DNA of 64,000 nucleotides from CAWJTV01 sp963845695. GTDB taxonomy: Bacteria > Planctomycetota > Planctomycetia > Isosphaerales > Isosphaeraceae. The notes under the pieces were generated by a model. It ran no database searches. It saw only the letters and a program-made list of their open reading frames with translations, and was not told where the DNA came from. The stretch is taken from contig CAWJTQ010000012.1 of assembly GCA_963845695.1 (NCBI GenBank), forward strand, positions 248,001-312,000, written 5' to 3'. Below, one piece after another: positions 1-8,757 of this stretch (within the stretch, counting starts at the first letter, position 1; every line of letters begins with the position of its first letter). The position numbers and the translations under genes were made by a program.

Positions 1-1310
1 CGCGGCCGGGGCCGTGTCCTTGGGAGCGGGCACCGCCGTCGGGGCGGCGGATCCGGACGCGGGAGCGGGTTGATCCGTTGCCGAAAGAGTCTCCAGCAGG
101 ATAGGGGCCGGAGGCTGCTGGACGGGAGGCGGAGCAGCTTCCCGCGGAGACGGGCTTGGCGTCTCGGCGGGAGGCATCGTCTCTGAGGCGCGGAGAGCGG
201 CTGGTCCGGCGTCCGTGGCCGGTGCGGCCGGCGTCTCCGCGGTCGGCCGTGTCGTCGGCGGGGTCAACGGGCTCGGCTCCGGGGCCTGTGTCGGTACTGG
301 CATCTCGCCCGGCGGAGACGTCGGGGCCCCGGCGACGGCCGGCCCTGGGGGTACTGGCTGGCTCGAACCGGAGCCGTTGACCTGGCCTGTCGGCGGCGCG
401 GGGTCTGAAGGGAGCTCGGGGAGATCGGCGGCGACCTGTGTCGCATCGTCCTGACGGGGATGGGAATCCCGCGGATCCCGACGTAACGATCCCGGGTCGG
501 GGGACGTCGATGACGGCGCGGCAGGCTGGCCGAAGCTGGCCGGTGCCGCGGTCAGATCCGGATTCGAAGGCGAACTCGTGCCAGGACCCGGGTCCGCAGG
601 ACCGGGCGACGAAGGCACCACGGTCAGTGTGGGAAGTTCCGGCGCGGTCAGTGTCGGGATCTCGGATGCGGCTGTCTGCGTGCCGGTTGCCGACGACCCG
701 TTGCCGATCGGAGTCGAGCGGGCTTGCATCGCGGGCGGAGCGGCGGCAGACGCCTCGGCGCTGGTGAGCCGGATAGGCTCACCCGAGCTCTCGTCTGCAT
801 CGGGGAGGACCGGACGACGCGTCCGGCCCCGGCTTTCCGGGGGCGCCGGGCGCCGGCGATCGCGGTCTCCGGGAGGGCCGCGGAGAATCCCTTGCCCGAG
901 TGCGACCGCTCGCTCAGCGCGTAGGGCGATTCCGCATCCGCCGCTTCCCTCATGCCGTTCTGGGCGCGCTCGATCCCCCGTTTCAGGGAGAGTTTCTCGG
1001 GCGCGGTCAGCTCTTTCTCGTGGGTCTCGGCTTCCCGGAGAAACCGGAGCGCGCGATCGTATTGCTGGTAGTTGAGGTAGTCCAGCCCGTTGCGCAGCAG
1101 GTACCGAGCCCCGCGTGTGCTGGCAGCCCCGTACAGCGGCGCGGTATCGGCCGACGACGCGTTTGACGCGCCGGCCCCCGAGGAACGCGGGGGGGGTAAC
1201 TGCTGGGCCAAGACGATCGAGGCCGTCAGGCCGGCCCCGAGCGTCCCCGCGATCCATGCCGTCGTCGTGCGTCGCAAGCCACGCCTCCTTGCTTTTTGGT
1301 CATAGGACAT
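1..1310 (-). pseudogene. Secreted hypothetical protein, frameshifted and cut by the window edge
   Basis: The N-terminus (from the ATG at 1310) is basic, followed by a hydrophobic signal segment ending near VLAQQ, then a helical stretch (YLNYQQYDRALRFLREAE) like a single TPR-type repeat. The frame then breaks in a G5 run at 839-843; adding one base there restores a reading frame that stays open to base 1. That second part is a long Pro/Ala/Ser/Thr-rich region, such as TAPELPTLTVVPSSPGPADP. The 3' end is outside the window. I do not recognise a family. It is probably an exported planctomycete protein with a low-complexity tail. The single-base break in a homopolymer may be a sequencing error rather than real decay. 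Confidence 0.55.
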
Positions 1311-1328
1311 GGGTCATGGGTCATGGGT
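1308..1328. repeat. Three tandem CATGGGT heptamers
   Basis: The 7-bp unit is repeated three times at and just before the start codon of the secreted protein. A related low-complexity stretch (ACCAATGACTAATGACTGAT) lies at about 1476-1495 near the end of guaB. The 1311-1483 gap between the two genes holds nothing else I can identify. Confidence 0.5.
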
Positions 1329-1483
1329 GGTCTTGCGATCGCGCAAGGCCTGGTGCGCCGATGCGCCGACTCCAAGCCGAAAGAAGGCACGTCGCAGGAG
1401 CTTCGCGTCCATCACCATTGACCGACGGGACGTGACCACTCACACCCGAGCACCTCGAAAGGCCATGTGTTACAGACCAATGA

Positions 1484-2992
1484 CTAATGACTGATGACCT
1501 CGTTTTCGTTACTGAAGCTGGAGTAATTGGGAGCTTCCTGGGTAATGACGATGTCGTGAGGGTGGCTTTCCTGGACCGAGGCGGAGGTGACCTGGATGAA
1601 GCGAGCCCTGGTGCGAAGCTCCTCGATCGTGCGGGCGCCGCAGTAGCCCATGCCGGCGCGGAGGCCGCCCACGAGCTGGAAGACGAATTCCGCCAGCGGT
1701 CCCTTGTAGGGGACGCGGCCCTCGACCCCTTCGGGGACGAGCTTCTGATTCGGGGTGGTCTTGCCGTCCTTATCCGAGGTCCGTCCGACGGGCTCCTGGC
1801 GATAGCGTTCGTGTGAGCCCTTGGCCATCGCCCCGATCGAGCCCATGCCGCGATAGCTCTTGAAACTCCGGCCGCGGTAGATAATGGTATCGCCGGGACT
1901 TTCGGCCAGCCCGGCGAACAGGCCGCCAATCATGACGACGTGGGCTCCCGCGGCGAGCGCCTTGGTGATATCGCCCGAATAGCGGATGCCGCCGTCGGCG
2001 ATGATCGGCACCCGGCCAGCGGCGGCCCTGGCCGTCTGGTGGATCGCCGTGATCTGGGGCACACCCACGCCCGAGACCACCCGAGTGGTACATATGCTCC
2101 CCGGTCCGATCCCCACCTTCACGGCGTCGGCCCCCGCCTCGATCAAGGCCCGGGCTCCCTCGCCGGTGGCCACGTTGCCCGCGACCACCTGGATCTCGTG
2201 GCTTCGCTTCACCCGCCGCACGGTCTCAACCACGTTCCGGCTGTGCCCGTGCGCCGAATCGACCACCAGGACATCCACCCCCGCGTCCAGCAACGAGGAG
2301 ATCCGCTCGTAATCGTGAACCCCCACCGCCGCACCGACGCGCAGCCGACCCCGCCCGTCCTTGCACGCATGTGGATAGCGGTGCAGCTTGTCGATGTCCT
2401 TGATCGTAATCAGCCCTTTCAGTCGATATTGATCGTCAACCAGCAAAAGTTTCTCGACCTTATTCTTCGTCAAAATCCGATCAGCTTCCTCCAGGCTGGT
2501 ATCCGCCGGAGCTGTGACCAGGTTGTTCTTGGTCATGACCTCTTCGATGCGCAGGTCGTTGGACTCGAGGAAGCGAAGGTCGCGGCGGGTGAGGATGCCG
2601 CGCAGATAGCCGTCGACCGTGATGGGCACGCCCGAGATATTGTGCCCTCTCATGATCTGCCGCGCCTCGCCGACGGTCGCATCCGGCGGCAGGGTGATCG
2701 GGTCGACGATGATCCCGTTCTCCGACCGCTTGACCTTGTCAACCTCGCGCGTCTGGTCCTCGATGGACATATTCTTGTGGATGACGCCGAGTCCCCCCTC
2801 CTGGGCCAGCGCGATGGCCAACTCGGCCTCGGTCACGGTGTCCATCGGCGAGGAGAGGATCGGGATATTCAGGCCGATCCGGGCGGTGAGCTGCGACCTC
2901 GTATCCGCCTCGTGAGGCAGGAGGTCGGAGTAACCCGGCTCGAGCAGGACGTCGTCGAAAGTGATGCCTTGATAGGCGATGCGGTCGTGCAT
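1484..2992 (-). CDS. guaB: IMP dehydrogenase
   Basis: The product catalyses the NAD-dependent oxidation of IMP to XMP, the committed step of guanine nucleotide synthesis in the cytosol. From the ATG at 2992 it is 502 residues, normal for the family. It opens with the typical ITFDDVLLEPGYSDLLP, carries the paired CBS (Bateman) regulatory domains at about residues 95-205, and then completes the TIM barrel. The active-site loop GPGSICTTRVVSGVG holds catalytic Cys301, and the YRGMGSIGAM and YKGPL segments are present near the C-terminus. A longer in-frame start exists 64 codons upstream, but that extension is unlike the family. The chosen ATG has a GGAGC ribosome-binding site about 8 bp upstream. 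It is divergent from the HEAT-repeat gene, with about 260 bp between them. Confidence 0.95.
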   Translation of the reverse strand: MHDRIAYQGITFDDVLLEPGYSDLLPHEADTRSQLTARIGLNIPILSSPMDTVTEAELAIALAQEGGLGVIHKNMSIEDQTREVDKVKRSENGIIVDPITLPPDATVGEARQIMRGHNISGVPITVDGYLRGILTRRDLRFLESNDLRIEEVMTKNNLVTAPADTSLEEADRILTKNKVEKLLLVDDQYRLKGLITIKDIDKLHRYPHACKDGRGRLRVGAAVGVHDYERISSLLDAGVDVLVVDSAHGHSRNVVETVRRVKRSHEIQVVAGNVATGEGARALIEAGADAVKVGIGPGSICTTRVVSGVGVPQITAIHQTARAAAGRVPIIADGGIRYSGDITKALAAGAHVVMIGGLFAGLAESPGDTIIYRGRSFKSYRGMGSIGAMAKGSHERYRQEPVGRTSDKDGKTTPNQKLVPEGVEGRVPYKGPLAEFVFQLVGGLRAGMGYCGARTIEELRTRARFIQVTSASVQESHPHDIVITQEAPNYSSFSNENEVISH

Positions 2993-3253
2993 CGGAAAAG
3001 CTCCGCTCGGAATCCCAACGATCCGGCCGGCACGACGAAACTGTGACAGGACACCCGTTCGATCGATCTGATGAAACGATTGACAGATAGGATCGAAAGG
3101 TCCGCGTGGCCGGATCAGGCTTGGTAGGTTCTGGGGCCTTTCCTGGTCCATTAAACCCACAAGAGGCGAACCTGGCAAGGGCAAGTTGGCTTCCCGTTCT
3201 GTACAATCGTTTCAATTCCCAAGACCTCAGGCATGATCCCCGGCCACCTGCTG

Positions 3254-4083
3254 ATGAAGCTTCCCGCACTCCGCATCCGACTCAGAACATTGATCATCGT
3301 GATCGCGGTCTGCGCCGTGTTGTTCCGGATCGGCCATGAGATCTGGGGAGATCACACCGAGCGATGGCTCGCAACCTTGCAGAACGATCGCTCAGAGGAT
3401 CGGCGCGTACAAGCCACCTACCATCTTCTCTCGATCGCGGGCCGCCTCGATCCGGATCTCGCCGTGCCGACCCTGACTGCGGCTATGAAGGACCCGAGTG
3501 CCCGAATCCGGGCGGCTGTTGCGACCCTTCTGACCGACCTGAGCCGGAGGTCTGAATCCGCGGTCGAGGCGCTCGTCGAGGGGCTGAAGAACGATGACGA
3601 ACAAGTCCGCGTGGAGGCCGTCACAGGACTGGGTTCTGGCTTGAAGACGAAACGCGTGGAGAAGATCGTCATTCCGGCATTGATCGAGGCGATCGAGGAC
3701 AAAAGCCGTCAGGTGGCATGGCGGTCGTCCAAGTCGGTGATCAAATGGGGAGCTGGCGAAAAAGAAGTTCCCGCGCTGATCAAGATCCTCGAAGGTCGCG
3801 GCGTGGTCCGGACCCGGATACCCGGGATACTTTCCGATCGCTGTTTGGCGGCCCTGGCCCTGGAGGAGATCGGCCCGGCTGCCAGGGCGCCATACCCGCT
3901 CTCATCGAAGCGACGAAGGATGCCGAGGCCCTCTTGCGCGTCTATGCCGCACGTGCCTTACTCGCGATCGGCGAACGTGATGCCGCCAGACCGGTGCTCC
4001 GCGCGGCCGTCGCAAACCCAGATCCTGAGGTCGCAACAGTAGCAAATCGCGCTTTGGAAAAGGGTAATGCCGAAGAGCGCTGA
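3254..4083 (+). pseudogene. Membrane-anchored HEAT-repeat protein, one frameshift
   Basis: The protein begins MKLPALRIRLRTLIIVIAV, a basic N-terminus plus one transmembrane helix of a type very common in planctomycetes. Several HEAT-like helical repeats follow, of the type VPTLTAAMKDPSARIRAAVA and VIPALIEAIEDKSRQVAW. The frame breaks near 3889 (one base missing after AARA). The next frame continues the same repeat as IPALIEATKDAEALLRVYAA and ends at 4083 with GNAEER. An ATG at 3233 would add seven residues, but 3254 fits the usual pattern better. HEAT repeats normally bind proteins; the partner is unknown. The single indel may be a sequencing error. Confidence 0.7.
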
Positions 4084-4090
4084 GTGGGTA

Positions 4091-5554
4091 TCAAGGCTTC
4101 GAATCGATCCCCGACTTCAGCGGCCTCTTCACCGGTCGTGGCCGCACCCGGTTGGGCAGCGGCTCGCCGGTCTCCCGGTCGAACTCGTCGGGGCTGAGCG
4201 GGCCGGTCACGACATCGTTCGTCGCTCGCTCCCAATCCGCGAGTGCTCGCCGCATCTCGTCGAGGACCACGGCGAACTTCGGGTCTCCGGCGAGGTTGTG
4301 CAGCTCATGCGGGTCGGCATCGACGTCATAGAGCTCCTCGACCGGCCGGGGATGCACGAAGCAAACGCGCTGGGCTGGCGTCAGCTTCCCTTCGTCACGG
4401 AGCCGGCGCATCGCCCAGAAGGTCGGGCTGCGGACGGCATCGGCGGGCGGTGTCAAGGGCAGTTCGTGGTCGTCGTTGCGGATGTACTGGAACCGCTCGG
4501 AGCGGACCGACCGGCCGCGCACGGCGTAGTCGTGCCAGTTTCGCTCGGCGAAGATCGTGTCGTGGATTCCCGCCTTCGGGTCCTTGAGCAGTGGCGAGAA
4601 ATCCTTGCCCTGGAAGTTTGGTGCCGGCTCGAGGCCGGCCAGTTTCAACATGGTCGGAGCGATGTCAACGGTGCTGACCAGGCGCTCGCAATGGCTTCCC
4701 GGCCGGACCTGCCCCGGCCATCGGACGATCCAGGGCATCCGGATGCCGCTATCGTAGAGAGTTGTCTTGCAGCGCGGGAACGGGCGGCCGTTGTCGCTGA
4801 GGAACAGGACCAGCGTGTTGCCGGCCTCGCCCTGACGCTCCAGCTCGGCCAGCACCTCGCCGACGTAATGGTCGAGCCGGGCGATTTCATCGTAGTACAG
4901 GGCCAGGTCCTTGCGGACCTCGGGCCGGTCAGGGAGGTACGGCGGAACGACGGCGTTCTCGGGACGGTGTGGCCGGGGGATGGTCCCCGCCTGGTAGTCC
5001 CGGTGTGGGTCGAAGGCGGCCAGCCAGAGGAAGAAGGGTTGGTCGCGGGGCCGATCGCGGAGCACGGGCACCCACTGAGCGCACCCGCTCTGGATCGCGC
5101 CGGCACCCTGGGCCACCATGCGCGATGGGGAGTCCGGGTTCGGTCCATTGGGGAGCTGGAACCCCGCAGTCCCGGCCTCACGGACGACGTCGAACCGATC
5201 CTTGACGGCGTTGCCCAGATGCCACTTCCCCGCCGCGGCCGTCCAGTAGCCGGCGGCCTTCAGTTTCTCGACGAACGTGACTTGTTCCGGCGGCAAGGGC
5301 TGATGCAGTTCCGCGGCGCCGGTATTGTGCGGGTACCGCCCCGTGATGAGGCTCGACCGGCTGGGGCTGCACGAACTGGCGGTCACGAACGCCCGGTCGA
5401 ATCGCATCCCCTCCCGCGCCAGCTTGTCGATGTTTGGCGTCCGGACCGCCGGGTGGCCGTACGCCCCGCAATCCTCCCGCGCCATGTCGTCGGCGATCAT
5501 CAGGATGACGTTGGGCCGCCCGGCTCCTTCGGCCCTGGGAGCCGAGGTCAGCAA
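4091..5554 (-). CDS. Type I sulfatase, exported
   Basis: A hydrolase of sulfate esters, probably on sulfated polysaccharides. The order of motifs is typical: NVILMIADD (metal-binding Asp pair at about 22-23), then the C-S-P-S-R-S-S-L-I-T-G-R signature with Cys62, which is converted to formylglycine, then GKWHLG and a C-terminal DADPHELHNLAGDP. The listed start is a TTG at 5554. The same frame stays open upstream and encodes a hydrophobic stretch (TILLAGLFSGLLL) that looks like a signal peptide but has no ATG. An ATG at 5594 lies in another frame. The true start was therefore probably upstream and lost by a small indel. The gene converges on the HEAT-repeat gene. Confidence 0.88.
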   Translation of the reverse strand: MLTSAPRAEGAGRPNVILMIADDMAREDCGAYGHPAVRTPNIDKLAREGMRFDRAFVTASSCSPSRSSLITGRYPHNTGAAELHQPLPPEQVTFVEKLKAAGYWTAAAGKWHLGNAVKDRFDVVREAGTAGFQLPNGPNPDSPSRMVAQGAGAIQSGCAQWVPVLRDRPRDQPFFLWLAAFDPHRDYQAGTIPRPHRPENAVVPPYLPDRPEVRKDLALYYDEIARLDHYVGEVLAELERQGEAGNTLVLFLSDNGRPFPRCKTTLYDSGIRMPWIVRWPGQVRPGSHCERLVSTVDIAPTMLKLAGLEPAPNFQGKDFSPLLKDPKAGIHDTIFAERNWHDYAVRGRSVRSERFQYIRNDDHELPLTPPADAVRSPTFWAMRRLRDEGKLTPAQRVCFVHPRPVEELYDVDADPHELHNLAGDPKFAVVLDEMRRALADWERATNDVVTGPLSPDEFDRETGEPLPNRVRPRPVKRPLKSGIDSKP

Positions 5555-5663
5555 CAGCCCTGAGAAGAGCCCTGCCAGGAGGATCGTGCGGCATGTTCCG
5601 GCCTCGGTGTTGAGACGAAGTCGGCGGGGGCAGGGGAGAGCCCCGCGCCGACCGATCTCCGGT

Positions 5664-7397
5664 TCATTTCGGCGCCGACGGTGTCGGTGTCAACGCGGGC
5701 GCGGGCGTTGGTGCCGGCGCCGCGGCGGGTGTCCAGTCGAGTTTCAGCTCGATTTCCTTGCCATCACGGAGGATGGTCACGACCTTCTTCGGTCCACCCT
5801 CGCGGATGGCGCGGTTCAGCTCCATGCGGTCGGCGACTTTGGTCCCATCGACCTTGACGATCACGTCGCCCTCTTTGATACCGCCCTTCTGGCCGACGCT
5901 GTCGTCGAGCACCTCGGAGACGGTCAGCTCTTCAAGCGCCACGCCGAGCATCCGGCGATTGGCCATCCCGCCTGGAGCGCGGAGCTTCTCACGCGAGAGC
6001 AGGTGGTCGAGGTTGGCGATCCCGTAAGCGCTCATCGCCACGACCAGCGCCGAGTGCTTCTGGTACTCGGGGACGGCCGCGTCGAAGGTGTCGAACTGGG
6101 TATGGTGGGTGTGCCGGTAGACCGCCTTGCCCTTCTGTCCCCAGAAGAAGCCCGGCACGTTGGCGGAGAGGAACGAGGCGTGGTCGCTGCCGCCGCCCCT
6201 GAGACCGGCGACCTTCCGCACATCGAACGGGTAATCGTGATCGAGCTCTTTAACCGGGGCGAAGACCTGCTCGAGGTCGCTGAGCATGGCCTCGGTCCCG
6301 CCGATACCGGAGAGGTAGTTGGTGCCGCCATCGTGCACGAGCACAGCGGAGATCTTAGGCATGAGATCTTTATTCGCCTTGACGTAAGCGGCCGAGCCGA
6401 GCAGGCCCTGCTCCTCGCCGCTCCAGACCATGAACCGGATCGTGCGCCTCGGCTTCGCGCCGGCCTTCATGAGGATGCGGGCGGCTTCGAGAGTCGTGGC
6501 GACACCCGTGCCGTTGTCGGTCGTACCGGTGGCACCGTCCCACGAGTCGATGTGTCCGCCGACGATCACGTATTCATCGGGCAGCTCGACGCCCGGGATA
6601 TCGGCGATCACGTTATAGAGCGTGATCGGGCCCTTCTTGAAGTAGTTGCGGATATCGAACTCGAGGGTGACTGTCTTGCCGTCCTTGAGCCAGCCAGCGA
6701 TTTCCTCGAACTGCTTGCGCAGAAGACTGACCGAGGGAAGGGTCGGGAGCTTGTCCCAAGTGATTTTGTACTGGCCGCTGGTGATCAGCTCGGAGGTGGC
6801 GCCACGGGTGACGATGCCGGCCACCTTGGCATTTTCCAGCTCCTTCCGGATCGTGCGGAGAAAGGCCGGGGCCGACCGCGGGCCGCCACCCGGTCCCGGC
6901 AGCGGCAGCAGGACCCACGCGCCGGCGAGTGTCCCCTTCGCCTTGGCCTCATCGAGTTCTTTCTGATCCTTGGGTGCGAGCACGGCCTTGCCGCGGACCG
7001 CGCCTTTCGTACCGGCCGTCCAGGCCATCGTGGCGAACTCGAGAGACTTCGATTCCGGCTCGATGACCCGGCCGAACCAAGGGCCTCGATTGAACCCGAC
7101 AGGGAACTCGCCCCACGGATCGAGCCGGGCGTTCTCGATCCCGAACGACGCGAACCGGTCGCGCACCCACTCGCAGGCATTGGTCAGATTGTCCGAGCTG
7201 GTCAGCCGCGGACCGATCCGGTTACACAACACGTCGAGGTGATCCATCACCTGGGAATCCTCCCGCCCCGCGGAGAGGATCCGATCGAGATCCATGCTCC
7301 GGGCTTTCGCGTTGTCCTTCTCTCCCGCGCCGACAAAGGATGGGACGGATATCGCCGTCCCCACGATGACCAAGCCAACCCAGAAACGCCGTCTCAT
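5664..7397 (-). CDS. Exported M28-family metallopeptidase with C-terminal PDZ domain
   Basis: The 577-residue protein has a signal peptide (residues 1-24), a PA-like insert domain at about 115-250 and an M28 zinc aminopeptidase domain. Zinc and catalytic motifs are visible: GGHIDSWD (His282), TDNGTG (Asp294), GEEQGLLGS (Glu328/329), VHDGG and HTHHTQFDT. A PDZ domain follows at about 470-555 (LGVALEEL, GGIKEGDVIVKVDG), then a Pro/Ala/Thr-rich tail. By family it should remove N-terminal residues from peptides in the periplasm. The PDZ domain suggests recognition of substrate C-termini or of a partner. The start ATG at 7397 leads straight into the signal peptide. It lies upstream of the sulfatase on the same strand, about 110 bp away. 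Confidence 0.93.
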   Translation of the reverse strand: MRRRFWVGLVIVGTAISVPSFVGAGEKDNAKARSMDLDRILSAGREDSQVMDHLDVLCNRIGPRLTSSDNLTNACEWVRDRFASFGIENARLDPWGEFPVGFNRGPWFGRVIEPESKSLEFATMAWTAGTKGAVRGKAVLAPKDQKELDEAKAKGTLAGAWVLLPLPGPGGGPRSAPAFLRTIRKELENAKVAGIVTRGATSELITSGQYKITWDKLPTLPSVSLLRKQFEEIAGWLKDGKTVTLEFDIRNYFKKGPITLYNVIADIPGVELPDEYVIVGGHIDSWDGATGTTDNGTGVATTLEAARILMKAGAKPRRTIRFMVWSGEEQGLLGSAAYVKANKDLMPKISAVLVHDGGTNYLSGIGGTEAMLSDLEQVFAPVKELDHDYPFDVRKVAGLRGGGSDHASFLSANVPGFFWGQKGKAVYRHTHHTQFDTFDAAVPEYQKHSALVVAMSAYGIANLDHLLSREKLRAPGGMANRRMLGVALEELTVSEVLDDSVGQKGGIKEGDVIVKVDGTKVADRMELNRAIREGGPKKVVTILRDGKEIELKLDWTPAAAPAPTPAPALTPTPSAPK

Positions 7398-7605
7398 GCG
7401 TGACCTCCGCTGAAGAATGACCGAGAGTCAGACCGAATTCACGGAGCCGACCGGGGAGGGATCAGCCACAGTTCATTGAAGAGCTATTCTTCTCCATCCG
7501 GGCGGTCGCGTCTAGCCTGTCGATTCTCGGTCATGCTCACCGAAGAATCCCCGCGACGATTGGGGCACAGCGATGACGAGTGCTTGCCACTCCGTTTGCG
7601 TCGGA

Positions 7606-8298
7606 TCACGCGGGCGGCTCGAGCCCCATCGCACGCAACTGGGCCGCCATCTGCTCGGCACGTCGGCGCTCGGCGTCGCGTTCCTGGGCCACCTGGTCGC
7701 GTTCCTGGGCCAACCGGTCCCGTTCTTCCGCGAGCTCTTGATAGGTCAAGAACCGCTGACCATCGGGACCAAGAATCGCGAGCTCATTCCCCGAGAGATC
7801 GAATCGGATGCCCAGGCGGGGGCTGGTCCATCGGTCGATCTGGGGAATCTTATCGAGCCCTCCGTGGCTGCGAAGCCACCCCTCCAGCACGACGTCGTCG
7901 GGGTCGTAAAGATAGTATTCCGCCACACCGTATTTCTCGTAAAAGACGAACTTCTTCTGCATCTCGCGATAGCTGTTGTTCGGCGAGAGGACCTCGAAGA
8001 CGACCTGGGCGCGATCCCGCCTTCCTCCCATTGTTTATACGAGCCGCGGTACCCCATGGGCCGCCCGAATGCGACCAGCGCAGTCCGGGGCCTGGCAAAT
8101 CTCGGGATGTCCGACCACCGGATACCAGAGCAGGTCTCCGGCGACGAACACGTCGGGGCGGTGGCGATAGACTCGCTCCAGCCCCTCCTTGATCGTCACG
8201 ATCCAACGGAACTGGAGCGTGTTTTCCGCCATGGGCTGTCCATCGCTGTCGGGGTAGATGATCTGCGGCCGCGCGGCAGGGGGAGTCAAGACGCTCAT
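7606..8298 (-). pseudogene. Uma2-family (DUF820) nuclease-like protein with two frameshifts
   Basis: The frame starting at 8298 encodes the Uma2-type N-terminus ending in DVFVAGDLLWYPV. After 8085 it must shift to read LVAFGRPMGYRGSYKQWEEG, and near 8012 shift again to read VVFEVLSPNNSYREMQKK and YGVAEYYLYDPD, the Uma2 core with its PD-(D/E)xK-like EVLSP strand. The C-terminus is a coiled coil with repeated RDRLAQERDQ. Both breaks are single-base. The family is abundant in cyanobacteria and planctomycetes and is mostly of unknown role. The preserved sequence on each side means this could be intact in the organism. Confidence 0.75.
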
Positions 8299-8757
8299 GA
8301 GAACGAACCCTCGGATTGGCCACCCGGGACATCAGATTGTTCATTCCCATTCTACCCGCGCAAGCGTCGGATACCAACGCGAGAGGCTTCGCGAAATCAG
8401 CGCTCACGGGATGTCACACGACGAGCACGTCGCCGGCCGGATCGTTCGAAACTCCCTCCGCCCTTGGAGTCGGCCGACCCTCGCGATACACTTTGATGAA
8501 ACCGGCGGAGTTCTCGGGCCTGGAACGCTCCACGAATCCGTTGCGAACACCACGGCGCCGGTGTGGCGTGTGCGCGATCCGGGCGGGACGTGCACGAGGG
8601 CCGTCCACCTGGTAACAGGTGGATAACAGGTGGAGCAGCCGTACACTAGATGTATCGGCGTCACCTTAATGGATAATATATTATAGCATTAATATATTAT
8701 AAATTTGTAAAACTCGTTTGTGAACGGCTCTGGTCCGGTCCCGAGATCGGTGGGACG
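8299..8757. other. Intergenic region with AT-rich block
   Basis: No convincing gene is seen here; the short open frames lack recognisable domains and good start sites. The right part holds a sharply AT-rich block (8670-8708) in otherwise GC-rich DNA, directly before the TIR gene. A tandem-like GGTAACAGGTGGATAACAGG sequence lies at about 8609-8628. Confidence 0.5.
8674..8701. promoter_or_regulatory. Direct repeat TAATATATTATA x2, possible promoter or operator
   Basis: The 12-bp sequence occurs at 8674-8685 and again at 8690-8701. Each copy contains a palindromic TAATATATTA. The block sits 57 bp before the ATG of the TIR-STAND gene. The base composition contrast and the repeated palindrome suggest a promoter or regulator-binding site; this is inference only. 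Confidence 0.35.

Noticed and set aside
1940..3046. 368-residue plus-strand gene
   Set aside because: It is the antisense shadow of guaB, with no domain and with Arg/Asp-rich composition.
4067..7403. Long plus-strand genes opposite the sulfatase and peptidase
   Set aside because: They mirror the codon structure of the true minus-strand genes and have no recognisable domains.
8404..8664. Small minus-strand genes in the gap before the TIR gene
   Set aside because: No ribosome site, domain or coding-like composition; two overlapping frames are equally open.
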